Of a DNA stretch of 64,000 nucleotides, positions 33,797 to 46,300 are shown one piece after another; within the stretch, counting starts at the first letter, position 1; each line of letters opens with the position of its first letter. Under the pieces are notes generated by a model. That model saw only the letters and a program-made list of their open reading frames with translations. It did not search any database and was not told where the DNA came from. The stretch spans positions 6,969,527-7,033,526 of the forward strand of contig JAPWDM010000013.1 in the NCBI GenBank assembly GCA_035578155.1, given 5' to 3'. Both the position numbers and the translations under genes were made by a program. The stretch is from Brachynemurus nebulosus. Lineage: Eukaryota; Arthropoda; Insecta; Neuroptera; Myrmeleontidae.

Positions 33797-34620
33797 TGAT
33801 GTTCTATGCGTCTTTAAAATTTTGTTAAAAAATGAAAAAAAAGAAGCGACAACGAAAACTTCTGTTTAGCATACATTTGTCGCTGAAAATTTTGAAAGTT
33901 TAAAATTTTCACTATTAAAGTCCAAAAAAAGTATCACAGACAGTTTTATTGATTACTAATTCTCATGATCACCATAAAAAAAGTGTCTATAAAATGGTTG
34001 AAATAACTTGAAATGGTATATATCTATGAAAACTTTTATAAACATCTATTTATATTCGTCTTCTAAATTCAATACGATATTATTGAATAATTGCTAACAT
34101 TAAAAAACTTTCTTCTAACATTCTATTTAACAAATCAATTCAATAAAATTTCTTTAAACTTTTATCCAAAATAATTACTATAAACCAATTAAACATTGAT
34201 ATATCAATATGTGTGTATTAATTTTATAATAATTAATAAAATAAGTATAAAAAAAAGTTTAAATTTTTCGAATTAAATAATAAAAGCTATTGAACTTGTA
34301 TAAATTTTTATTATACAATGTTTATAAAGTAATTACAATTGTTTTGGTATATGTATTTGTTCTATTATCATATGAATTTATAACTAATTAATTCAACACG
34401 CTATTCAAATGGCATGAAATTTAATAAATTATAAAAATAATGATTGATATAAGCTGATTAACAAGTAATTTTTCAACAAAATTTAATAGGAATTCTTAAT
34501 AATGCAAAATTTATCCGGTAGGTATAGCGAGATGGATCAAAACTCAATGGAAAATTATATCTACGTTCTAGGTCCACGTTCTTTGTTATTACATTCTTTC
34601 TGAATAATGTCAGAGATTAA
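33797..34620. other. AT-rich spacer between two head-facing HINE copies
   Basis: No gene. Very AT-rich, with many TTAATAA-type stretches. Confidence 0.6.
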
Positions 34621-34621
34621 A

Positions 34622-34912
34622 ATACCCCTGTTGCAGTATCCTGCGTAACATAGCGAATTTCCGTTTATAAAAATTAGTTTTTCTCGGAAACTAGTTGACA
34701 TAGAAAAAAAGTTTAAAGACCTTTTTTATGTAATTTTTTCTTCTCTTTTAGGTGGTGTAAAAAAATTTCGCAAAAATTTTTGAATAAGTGGAAATTTTGG
34801 CAAAAAACTAATTTTTTGCAAGAACAAAAACCATGTTCCTGGCATCCGACGCGTCTGGCTGACGGACTCATCCAAGGGTTTGGGACTTCCAATGTTTTCA
34901 TCAAATTTCATC

Positions 34913-34960
<48 letters not shown>

Positions 34961-35092
34961 TTTAAATTTTAGTGAATATTATTTTCGGTTTCTACGGACC
35001 TCAAAACAAATTTCTGCCATAGTCTCGGGCTCAGGTCGCTTCATGACAGTGGCTGTAATAGCTCATTCAATTTCATTCTGGAAATTCGCTAA
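34622..35092 (+). mobile_element. HINE-like element, 471-bp copy
   Basis: 5' ATACCCCTGTTGCAGTATCC, with TAGCGAATTTCCG next. Then TTTTTCTCGGAAACTAGTTG, TGGCATCCGACGCGTCTGG, (TA)n at 34916-34957, AAATTTTAGTGAATATTATT and the 3' end GGAAATTCGCTAA preceded by a short stem (AATTTC/GAAATT). Collinear with the 33.3-kb copy, except that the sequence left of (TA)n is the ordinary TCATCCAAGGGTTTGGGAC block. Confidence 0.88.
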
Positions 35093-35134
35093 AAATTGTA
35101 TATAAAACCGAAAAGACAGCAAATGAACATCATA

Positions 35135-35512
35135 TTAGCGAATTCCCGAATGATCATGCTGAGACCTGAGCCAGGAACTATGACAGAAATTTGTCTTGAG
35201 GTCCTTATAGAAAGCAGAAATGACATTCGCTATAATTTATTTACGCGAAGGATAATTTTTGTCCATGCTGGAAATCTCAAGCCCTTGGATGAGTTGTTCA
35301 GCAGAGCATGTTCGATGCCTGAAACCCCCAAAAATGATCATTTTGTCAAAAATTGCCAAAATTCAATAGTTTTCCAAAATTTACGAAGCAAAGGGTGAAA
35401 AAAATTACATAAAATATGTTTTTGAGACATTATAATATGTGAGCAAGTTCTCGAGAAAAAGTAATTTTTATAACCAGAATTTTTGTTACCGGAAATTGTC
35501 AAATGGGTTTGT
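35135..35512 (-). mobile_element. HINE-like element, diverged copy
   Basis: In plus reading it starts TTAGCGAATTCCC, then GAGACCTGAGCCAGGAACTA, GACAGAAATTTGTCTTGAGG, GCATGTTCGATGCCTGAAAC and ATTACATAAAATATGTTTTTG. This matches the other copies block by block but with many differences and no (TA)n. The 5' block is no longer recognisable. It is tail-to-tail with the previous copy. Confidence 0.7.
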
Positions 35513-35929
35513 ATAACTGAATTTAAATTTATCTTCCAAGAAGAAACTTGAGTGACAATATCGATTTTAAATAACGACTCGATTTTGTCAGTCGACTTTC
35601 GAATCACCGTGATATAAATAATTGATATTATATAGTTATGTTAAAAACCAACAGACTTCAATTTCAATACACACGGGACATATGATGTATCGTGCATTTC
35701 TAGAAAATATTATCAGTTTCAGTTCATCGCAGCTAGCACGAATATGTTCAGCTAGCTCTATTCGACTAAAAAGTTATTTCATGTAGGTATTTTTGTGTTC
35801 TCTAGAATTATACTGCGATATATCTTTAATAACAATAAAATATTTTTTCTAACTGCTTGAAATACTTGGAATTATTTGTCGATACTGATAGCAATAACTA
35901 TTCGTTTTCCTGTGGCCAAAAGAAAAATT

Positions 35930-36660
35930 TTCGAGTACGTGCCGGGCACGCATTAAGTCAGGGTACTTCAGTGGCTAGATTTTCATAATCTTCGTAATAA
36001 AATGTCGGATGGTTAAGTATATTTTTAAAAAATAAATATGTTTGACAATAACCTCAGTTTCATCGTCCATGACTGTAATTTCAAAATTTCGCATACGAGG
36101 CTCATAAGAGCCTTAACTTCATTTCAAGACATTCTTTAACGATATCCCACTCAACAGTGTACGTGAAATGATTTCTAGAGCTACATACGAAAAACGAAAA
36201 TTTTGATCATTCTTCAAAATTTCTGTTAATGATGGATGGTGTTTTTTGACATACCACGGTGCAAAATTTCATTTATTGAGGTTCATTTCAACTACTACAA
36301 ATTACTTTTTAAATTTTGGAAAATTTACTTGGTTATGTCTCCGAAAGTTTCCAAAACAACTTAGCGGAAATAATTTTATTGGAGTGTTTTTAGCTGGTGT
36401 TAGTATCGGTAATTTTTCTAGACTATTTCGATCAGCAGTTAAGAAATTACGTAAGGGGCCAAGGAGGACAACCTGTACGCCAATTTGAAGCTTAATATTT
36501 CGTAAACGGGGCTTTAAAAATGAAAATTGGTAAGAGGAGCTTCAATTTCATTTCAAAAACGTTTTATCCTCATTTTCCAATCCAGAAATGGATACCTAAG
36601 GAAATTTTTAAAAAAAAAATTTACTCCGAACTTATTAACACTATGAGCCCCGAGCATCTT
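35930..36660 (+). repeat. Old interspersed repeat, family F, copy 1
   Basis: Begins with the near-palindrome TACGTGCCGGGCACGCAT. Later blocks (GTGCAAAATTTCATTTATTG, GTCTCCGAAAGTTTCCAA, TTAATATTTCGTAAACGGGG, AAAATGAAAATTGGTAA) recur in the same order at 40500-41180 and in part at 45425-46300. No coding capacity; the 80-codon frame at 36246 is repeat-derived. Confidence 0.6.
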
Positions 36661-37340
36661 CGTTGAAAACTTCCCCGGAAGCCGGCAATATTTAAAAAAA
36701 AAACTTTATATAAACAAATACATAAAATAAAATGATTGAAACACTGAATAGATTCAACACAGTTCAACATGTATGTGTAAAACTGTAAACATACGTACGT
36801 GATACGTACATACTACATATACACTGACATTCAGATCAATTTTATTTAAAAATATAAATTATATTTTTTACGTATTCTTTGTTTATCTTAAAATTTTTTA
36901 TATATAGAAACCAAAAAAGTAGTGTGTGTTGGTATGTATTTGTGTGAGTAGGAACACATCCGTGTGATGAATGATGATAAACATCGCACACATAATGCGT
37001 AACCAACTAATCAATTAATCATTGATCGCGGTCGGCCTCTGGGGATGTTTTGTTTGGTTTCGGATGCTGAAGCCGTGGGACTGAAAGTGTTAATATTTCT
37101 ACTATGTACATACATGCAAAATTCCATGATGCTCGTTGGCCGAACAATTCTAGAATAAGGAAATGTTTATTCGAAGCCCTAAATAATCAACATTATCAAA
37201 ATCATCCTGTATCAAAATTTTCCATATTTTCCGCTTTGGTATATATTCCATTCATACATCTATAATTAAGAAATCAATTTCCGAATCGAAAATACGGCTA
37301 TTCAATTATTTAATATCGGTTTAGTTGGACATATGTATAT
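36661..37340. other. Unassigned sequence
   Basis: Unmatched elsewhere in the window. The stretch 37020-37095 (ATCGCGGTCGGCCTCTGGGG) is somewhat G+C richer. No gene signal. Confidence 0.45.
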
Positions 37341-37342
37341 TG

Positions 37343-37509
37343 ACCGGGTAAAGTTAAACAAATTAAAAATTTAACAACTTAACATTGTTGTTAAGTTTTA
37401 TCCACTACCCACCTATTATAACAAAACTACATACTATATCAAATACTGATGGTAAAGTTAACCATCGGACATAGTCTCACAAAAAATATTGTTAATCGAG
37501 TATTTATGG
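37343..37509. repeat. GGTAAAGTTAA word cluster
   Basis: GGGTAAAGTTAAAC at about 37347, TTGTTAAGTTTTATCC at about 37388 and GATGGTAAAGTTAACC at about 37449 repeat the word of the 31451-31812 MITE. GTGGTAAAGTTCTGTTAAC resumes at about 38707, past the Harbinger nest. It may be a second word-iterated element split by that nest. Its ends were not resolved. Confidence 0.45.
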
Positions 37510-37512
37510 TAA

Positions 37513-38519
37513 AGCCGGTTCTACACGATGCTACGAACGTTCCTTCCAACGTTCGATCGAACGTTTGAGGCAATTAAGTTCGATAGTTGGTGCGACGAAT
37601 GTATCTGCTACACGGTGAATCGAATGTTTGATCCAATACGAATGATGATGTGTTGGTACAAACGTTTAATCAGTGGACGAGGCTGTTATCTGTCTGATGT
37701 TATCTCTAATGTTATACACTGATGTTGTCTCTCTTATATAATGTGTTGGTACAAACGTTTATTCAGTGGACGAGGCTGTTATCTGTCTTAAGCGGGTTCT
37801 ACACGATGCTACGAACGTTCCTTCCAACATTCGATCGAACGTTTGAGGCAATTAAGTTCGATAGTTGATGCGACGAATGTATCTGCTACACGGTGAATCG
37901 AATGTTTGATCCAATACGAATGATGATGTGTTGGTACTCAGTCGACAACGCTGTTATCTGTCTGATGTTGTCTCTAATGTTATACACTGATGTTGTCTCT
38001 CTTCACATGAACGAGTCGTGCGCAACCAACGAACGCAACCAACATTGACCTTCAAACGTTCGAAGCATCCCTTTGACTCGGTGCAAGAATACCGACATCG
38101 AACGGGACACGACCAAATGCGAATGTTTGACGCTCGACATTGGACACTCGTAGGTTCGAACAACGGCTACACGATGCTATGAACCATCCAACGTCGAATG
38201 TTGGAAGGTGTTCGTAGCATCGTATAGCAGCGGCATTATGTGATCTCCAAAGTTATACACTGATGTTGTCTCTCTTCACATGAACGAGTCGTGCAGCTGC
38301 TGAGTCGAACCAACCAACGCAACCAACATTGACCTTCAAACGTTCGAAGCATCCCTTTGACTCGGTGCAAGAATACCAACATCGAGCGGGACATGGCCAA
38401 ATGCGAATGTTTGACGCTCGACATTGGACACTCGTAGGTTCGAACAACGGCCACACGATGCGATGAACCATCGAACGTCCAATGTTGGAAGGTGTTCGTA
38501 GCATCGTGTAGAACCGGCT
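37513..38519. mobile_element. PIF/Harbinger MITE, outer copy with a nested family member
   Basis: Ends AGCCGGTTCTACACGATGCT and, reversed, AGCCGGTTCTACACGATGCT are identical for 20 bp. Flanking triplets are TAA (37510-37512) and TGA (38520-38522). Dense ACGTTCGA-type palindromic words. The left half has an internal duplication of ACAAACGTTTATTCAGTGGA (37659 and 37751). A second member is inserted at 37791-38235. Without it the outer copy is about 0.56 kb. Short frames on both strands arise from the palindromic words. Confidence 0.88.
37791..38235. mobile_element. PIF/Harbinger MITE, inner copy, 445 bp
   Basis: Ends AGCGGGTTCTACACGATGCT and, reversed, GCCGCTGCTATACGATGCTA, flanked by TTA on both sides (37788-37790 and 38236-38238). 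Collinear with the solo copy at 61354-61804 in reverse orientation. Inserted in the same orientation as its host copy. Confidence 0.88.
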
Positions 38520-38522
38520 TGA

Positions 38523-38950
38523 GGTTTATGTCTAGTTATTGTACTTGCAACTTGTACTTTCGTTTCAATACATATTATAGAAAACAATACAATTATTAAT
38601 TTAATACTCAGGAGAATTGAAAACAAGTTGACGTAGGTACATATTGAAACCATTGGACTGAATATAATCTACAGTCTAGTTGTACAATGACGTAAAACAA
38701 TGTAATATTTGGAAAGTGGTAAAGTTCTGTTAACAACACGGAGAAAAACAAATCGTCAGGTGCAAGTTGTACTTGTGGAAATAGTGCTCCGTACTACACT
38801 GAAAAACAAAATGTTCAAAAAAAAAAAAATGTTTAAAATATTTTAGATTCTTTCAAATTCAATTTTTTATATACATACTGTAGCAAGATGAACTAATTTT
38901 ATTAATTTAAATCACACAAAATTTCAGTCAAATATACTTTACTTCTTTCT
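38523..38950. other. Unassigned sequence
   Basis: A-run near 38820-38829. No gene. Confidence 0.5.
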
Positions 38951-38962
38951 TCTCAGGTGAAG

Positions 38963-39615
38963 TGGTCGGAAAACGACATTTCATATTACACGAACAAATA
39001 TTATTCTAGCTAATGGCCGAAATGAATATAGACTACAAAAAGACTATCTAAATAAAAGAATTGCCTTTAAACATTTGTCTAATGCTTAAGAAAGTGTCAA
39101 TATTTATCGGAATCACATGGTCAGGCAATTGGTCGCAAAACGACATTTCATATTACGCGAATTAATGTTATTCCCGTTAATGGTGGAAATGATTTCAGGC
39201 TACAATATTTCTATTTAAAATTAAAGAGTTATCTTTAAACATTTCTCTAATGCTTAAAAAAGTGTCGATTTTTATCTGAGTTTCATGGTAGACTAAGTGG
39301 TCGGAAAACGACATTTCATATTACACGACTAAATGTTATTCCATTAATCGCAAATATTAATTATTCTGATTCCAAGCTATTAGAATGACATTTAAAATTA
39401 CAGAATTGCTTTGAAACATTTCTATAATGCTTAAAAATTTTTTGATATTTATTGGAATCACATGATCAGCCTAGTGGTCGGAAAACGACATTTCATATTA
39501 CACGACTAAATGTTATTGGACTGATGGGGAAGATTAATTATTCTAATTCCAGGCTATAAGAATTATATTTAATATTAAAAAATTGGTTTTAAACATTTTT
39601 GTAATACTTATTTAC
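38963..39615 (+). repeat. Satellite of about 170 bp, four copies
   Basis: Units begin at TGGTCGGAAAACGACATTTC: 38963, 39130 (GGTCGC variant), 39298 and 39475, so periods are 167, 168 and 177. Each also contains CATATTACACGAC, a TAAATGTTATTCC block, TTTAAACATTTCTCTAATGC and TTTATCGGAATCACATGG. No open frame. No other copy was seen in the window. Confidence 0.93.
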
Positions 39616-40335
39616 ACCTACGTAAAAATGACTTAAATACATCTAAATGTAAATATAGTATTATGATGAATCTTTGCCATCCTTTATTCTATGCCTTAGG
39701 GTACGATTTTTAACTATTATTTTGTTAGTGTAAATAGGTATTCTTATTGATAAAAATATTTTTCTAGATTAGTTAAATTTCGAGTCAAACACAGGAGATA
39801 AAATATAATTCTGAGTTACAACAATTCATTTTTCAACTCAAATTGAGAACCCACGCACAAGAACCACTTCAGTTGATATGTCGTCCTTCAAAAAATAAAT
39901 ATCTAAATAAATAAGATTAGAAAACGAAAAACTTTATCAAAATATTTTCCTTTTTTAGTTTTTCAATTTTTTTTTTTTTACTAAATCTCATTTGAGTAGG
40001 ATAATACAAGACAAATTTAGTATTTATTTTCAATAGAAAATGTATTCTTAAAAAAATTTGTTAAATCCTTATTAGTGAATAGGTAAATAAAAAAATATTT
40101 TACAAAGATGCAATACGTTTTTGGCCAAAAGAATATTATTTTTCAATAATTCAAAGCCGTAGTGAAAAATTAAATCCAAAAAAACTTTTATATTTGTTTG
40201 CAAAAAAAGAAAAATTTTTAGAAATTTTTGCTGGACAATATTAAAATAAATCAAACAAAAAAGATGAAAAATTTGCGTAGGATAGAACAAATATTTTTGC
40301 CTTGTCTATGAAGAAGAGACCAGAGAATTTTTTTT
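39616..40335. other. Unassigned AT-rich sequence
   Basis: Poly-T/A stretches only; the 72-codon minus-strand frame is compositional. Confidence 0.5.
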
Positions 40336-40341
40336 ACATAC

Positions 40342-40470
40342 CTATTATATATCCACTTGGTACGGTTTGGGGTGGCTTGGGGCGGTTTGGGGCTCGTGTG
40401 AAGAGTCATTATCGTACCCAACAAATTGAAGAGAGCAGGCCAGCCAGTATCATTCAATTCTTCAATTACT
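40342..40470 (-). CDS. Candidate internal exon, unknown product
   Basis: On the minus strand a 129-nt open segment lies between an AG (CAAG|AGTAATTG) and a consensus donor (AATAG|GTATGT). It is richer in G+C than its neighbourhood and belongs to no repeat seen here. The translation includes VIEELNDTGWPALFNLLG, then TSPKPPQATPNRTKW. No family is recognised. The acceptor has only a weak pyrimidine tract (TCTTCTTTG). It could be a real coding exon of a minus-strand gene whose introns fill the window, or chance. Confidence 0.25.
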
Positions 40471-40499
40471 CTTGACAATTTTCAAACATCATAACAAAG

Positions 40500-41180
40500 A
40501 AGATTCGCGAAGTCGAATCAGGATTCCTTAGTGGTCTAACTTTTTGACAAATTTTGGAATAACGGTTTACCTAAGAGTAGATAAGTAAATAGATTAGACA
40601 AAATATTTATTTCTGGAGATATTTACGGAAGCTTTGTGCATGTTGCAGCCTTTTTCTTAACGATTTGGATTTGAACTTTTGGATGATGTTTTCCTCGACG
40701 TGCCTCGATGGAAAATTTCATTTACCGGGGACCATCTCCTCAACTGTAAATTGCTTTTGGAAGTTTCGAAAATTTGTTTGCCTATAGTTGTTTCCGAAAG
40801 TTACCAACACAGTCGAGATAGTTTTAATTGAACATTTTTATCGATCGAATAACCTCAAAATCGGGAGGAGGGAATATTTGCTACGTTGAAGCCAAATATT
40901 TCTCAAGCGAGGCTTTAAACTGAAAAATAGTAAAAGGAATTTAAATTTTGTCTTACAAAACGTGGTACCTATGTGAAAAAGATTTCCATTCCTATTTTAC
41001 AATAGGAGAAAATACTTCAAGAATTTAAAGAAAGGAACTTTTCTCTATTTATTAACTGCGATTCACACCTGTAGCATGTATGTTACCTACATGCAAAATT
41101 TCATGTAGGAATCTTGACTTAGAAGGATTTTTTTCAGAACCCTAATAAAAGAATTTTTAATGAAACTTTGTTGTAATATA
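40500..41180 (+). repeat. Old interspersed repeat, family F, copy 2
   Basis: Aligns with 36240-36620: GGAAAATTTCATTTACCGGG, GTTGTTTCCGAAAGTTACCA, AAATATTTCTCAAGCGAGGC and ACTGAAAAATAGTAAAAGG. Heavily diverged. Confidence 0.6.
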
Positions 41181-42407
41181 AATTGTGCAGTAGAAATTTA
41201 AGCAAAGACCGAAAATCATGTTTTCAATTAAAGAAAGTTTATTTTTAAAATTGTATCAATATTTATTATATTTTTAAAAAACCGTAATTATAATAATATG
41301 CTCACGTAGCACACTGCCCTAATGTAATATATGATGCCACCAGAATGATGTTTTTAATAATGATTCGAATATTTTTAATAATTATTAATGACTTGGACGG
41401 AAGAGACAACAACATTTTGAACCGGAAGTTGATTTTTGTATTTCATTAACAACTTTTCAAATATTAACGAACAAAAAAAATGTGACACACAACTTGAATG
41501 GAATAATACACAGCGTTTCAAAATTTTACAAATTTTAAAAAAAACTGACATCTAGATACACTAAACAAATACTGCTAGACTTTTGAAACACCAGGTACAA
41601 ACCTAAAAAAAATAATACAAAATATATTTCTTAATGAATTCAAAAAGTTATCAATCGCTTGTATTCAATTAACTGTTGTACCATATGAAAAATGCATTTG
41701 ATTCAAAAATTTTTTTGTTAATTTAAAAAACATTAGAAAAACATAAATGATCCTAATTGAGTTAGACATTTATTGAATTTGTTGATAATTAGTGTTGACA
41801 GTTTGAAAAAAATAATTAACGAAGTATCTGGCACAGATTTTAATGAAAACATTACATTAATATGGTTTCAATAACGTTATAAATGAGAACAGTAATATTG
41901 TGAGATTTTTTTTATTCTTGCTAGGGGATCAACTGATGTAAACAATCTTGGAATAAGTTTTTAAATTTGATATAAGAAACGGACAAATCTGAATTAATCT
42001 TAAAGTTTTTTAGCGTTGCCACCAATCTTACTAAACCTTTAAATTAAAGTCGAGTTCTCATGAAACTCCACCAGCAAAACGTTATAACCTTTTTTTAAAG
42101 CTACCTAATTATGTTTAGAATATGTTACTAAGTTTTATTAAAATTAAAAAAAAATAAGCATGCTACTGATCAATTAAAGATCCCACCTTACCACGCAAAA
42201 TCAAATTTTATATCAAATAAAGCAGTCCACGTAGTTACCGACACTTTTTTCAAAAAATTATAATAATTATAAAAAAATATTTTTGTATTGTTAAATAGTG
42301 GTATTAATCGTAAAAAAAAAATTCATTTCCATTCCCCCATCCTATCCATCCAAAAAAAAAATCGCGAAAATTGACTATTTTTCGGCCAATCACACTGTGA
42401 TGGTACC
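41181..42407. other. Unassigned AT-rich sequence
   Basis: No gene or repeat recognised. A-rich and T-rich homopolymers are frequent. Confidence 0.55.
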
Positions 42408-42411
42408 TTAA

Positions 42412-43050
42412 CGGGGGAGGGTCCTCCAGACAACAGCCTTTTTAATAATTTTCTTGAAGAAACTGGATATACTTATTGTATCAAATGAGGTTACATAGTA
42501 TAGTACATGTTATGGTGTATTTACTCATAAATTTTTATGCAAAAAAAAGAAAAAATGGCGGCTGTTCCACGTTGACACTTTTAATTTGCGCCGTGGAATG
42601 CCCAGCCTCTTGTAATCAACAGAATTCAATCGGACAAAAGTTAAAAAATTTTTATTAAAATAAGTTAAAAATTTAAAATCAAAAAGAAAAAAATGTCACT
42701 TTTTTTTATAAACAAATAGTTATAAACAATATTTATAGTAATAATTGATGCAAAATTTTAGGTATATGCAAAGGCCAATATCTTAAAGAATATCTGCACG
42801 AAATTTCACGTCAATATCTTAATAACTTTTTAAGTTATGCTCCACGGCGCGGAAAAAAACCTTTTTTGAGAAAAACGCTATTAAAAAGTTTTCGTTCTTG
42901 AAAAGTAGAGTTAAAAGCAGTTTATCGTTATCTAACATAATCTTTTTATTGGGATTAAAACATTAGAAATATATTTCTTGAGGTTTAAATGAACTTTTAA
43001 AGCAAAACAAAAAATGAAAAATTTGAAAGTTCTGAAGGACCCTCCCCCCG
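42412..43050. mobile_element. 639-bp TIR element with TAA target duplication
   Basis: Ends CGGGGGAGGGTCCTCCAGA and, reversed, CGGGGGGAGGGTCCTTCAGA, flanked by TAA on each side (42409-42411 and 43051-43053). The triplet TAA fits PIF/Harbinger; a TA target is the alternative. The interior is AT-rich with two inverted GGCGC/GCGCC words (TTGCGCCGTGGAATGCCCAG and CTCCACGGCGCGGAAAAAAA). No coding capacity. Confidence 0.8.
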
Positions 43051-43053
43051 TAA

Positions 43054-44040
43054 TAATGAATATTTAACTAAATTTTTCTCTCTACCATACTTTTACACAT
43101 AAAATACGCAAATAAATACTAAACTGAACCAATGAACAGGAACGTACGTTCATACGTAAGTAGTGAACGTAGTTCCAAATGGGTGAACTAAATAGAGTGA
43201 GCAGTGAGTTGGGAGCCAACTACATATACATACATGAAGTAGTAAACTTTGAAACTGTCACGCTAACTAACAACAATTGTGAAAGATAAAACACCACACG
43301 TGGCGTGCAGCAACAGTTAAAATACAATAATATGTAATTAACTGAACTACAGGCAGGCTCGCTGCCTGTCTGTCTGTCTGTTTGTGCTGTGTTGTGCCGT
43401 GTTGGGGGCGTTAGAGGCTTCGACCAGGGAGACTCACGATAGGGGAAGAGATCAGATCAGACGGCGTGCGAGATATTGTAGCGACGGGTTCGAAAATTGA
43501 CAACATAAATACAACACATACGTTTATTACATTTTATTTGCTTATTAGATGTACATTAATAGTTTGGATGTGTTTAGATAAGGGCGTTAGGTAATATATG
43601 TTTAAGATAAGAGTAATTTTTTTTTCAGAAGATAGACTGATGTTTATAGTTTCAAATATTTTGAAGAGACAATTACCGCTATAAAATTTATATTAAAGTA
43701 GCTCGTACCTTTTATTTTTTTATCATTTTTTACATAACTTGCCATAGAACATAATATTAAGAAAGGAGGAATATCAGTTAAAGGGTTATACAACGCATAT
43801 GTGCTGAAAAATCAGTTTTCTTTAAAGGAATTTTTCCTTTACTACTTTGTAATAAGTAGCCAAAGTATAGTTTTTTCTCTCTCACAGAATGACTCAAATG
43901 ACACTTCAGACTCAAATGGCAAATCACGACTTCTCTGTTCCAACCTCGTATCTGAAAACTCCCAATTTTTGGACACAAAAAAACGTATTTAAATCTGTGT
44001 TTTCATCACTATGAACTTAAGATTTATGTTAATAACACCC
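43054..44040. other. Unique sequence with a G+C-richer island
   Basis: The part 43120-43500 is unique and more balanced in composition, with GCTGCCTGTCTGTCTGTCTG and TGTTGGGGGCGTTAGAGGC. On its minus strand, initiator-like TTCAGTT words occur, but no open frame of note. It could be regulatory or a UTR; nothing proves it. Confidence 0.35.
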
Positions 44041-44056
44041 TTTGATGTTAGCTACT

Positions 44057-45424
<1,368 letters not shown>

Positions 45425-46300
45425 TCACTAAGTGCGTGCTGAACACGCATTATGTTAGAGTTCCGCAGTCACTAGCTAGAGTTACTATCTATTTTTATGG
45501 TTATAATAAAAACAGAAAAATTACGTGATAATTTACGTGTTATCGACACAAGTTGTTTCCAAAAATTTTTATAATGGAATATTATCTGTAATTCTCCGTC
45601 AAGGTTTTAGATCTACATTTTAAAAATTAGATGTTTTTTCACGCAATTTTCGAGCCTCAACTACATTTTCGAAATCTCAAACGATAGAATACGTGGAAAA
45701 AATTATTAAATTAGCTACGAAAAATGAAAATTTTATCTGTGTTTCTGCACGGAGAGAAAATTCCTATAAAAATTACTGTGCTCATACTACAATCGATGTG
45801 TAACAGGCGAACATATCCAATTTTTGTACGGTAAAATTATAAAAATTACAATAATATAACTATAATTTTTATAATTTTACCGTACAAAAATTGGATAAGT
45901 TTGCCTGTTATACGTCGATTGTAGTATGAGCACAGTAATTTTTATAGGAATTTTCTCTCCGTGATGCATTTCTTCTTGTACTTTTTTCTAATACCAAAAC
46001 GTTTTTTCTATTTCAAATTTTCTTGTAAATTTTTAAAAATTTTGATTGCATTTTGTCCAAAAGTTACCGACGAAACAAGCTACGAAGCTTGAAAAGAAGA
46101 AAAGCTACGAAAGAGAAGACAAAAAATATCACGGAAACTTAATATTTCACAAATGGAATTAGAGAAATGGTAAAATTTTCATTTTAAAAGTTCTTTGTAA
46201 CGATATCCCGCACAAAGAAACAGTGAGAAAAACTTTTCATTCCACTTCACCATAAGGAAAGATATCTAAAAAATGGGACAAATTATTTGAAGTTTAAAAT
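45425..46300 (+). repeat. Old interspersed repeat, family F, copy 3
   Basis: Begins with the near-palindrome GTGCGTGCTGAACACGCATT (as at 35936 and 56983), then GTTCCGCAGTCACTAG. Later AACTTAATATTTCACAAATG and GTAACGATATCCCGCACAAA match copy 1. Interrupted by the 216-bp palindrome at 45748. Confidence 0.55.
45748..45963. mobile_element. Near-perfect 216-bp palindrome with CACGGAG ends
   Basis: Arms of about 100 bp begin CACGGAGAGAAAATTCCTAT at both ends. They continue through AAAAATTACTGTGCTCATAC, TACAATCGA and CCAATTTTTGTACGGTAAAA with about four mismatches, around a loop of about ten bases. The ends resemble the CACTGAG elements at 8493 and 52882 (CAC-GAGA-AAA...AAAAATTACTG), so it looks like a fold-back MITE of that group. 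Few mismatches suggest a young origin. No target duplication was resolved. Confidence 0.9.

Noticed and set aside
38236..38653. Overlapping minus-strand frames at the Harbinger nest (38.2-38.65 kb), and similar ones at 61.4-61.8 kb
   Set aside because: They arise from palindromic MITE sequence and appear on both strands and in several frames.
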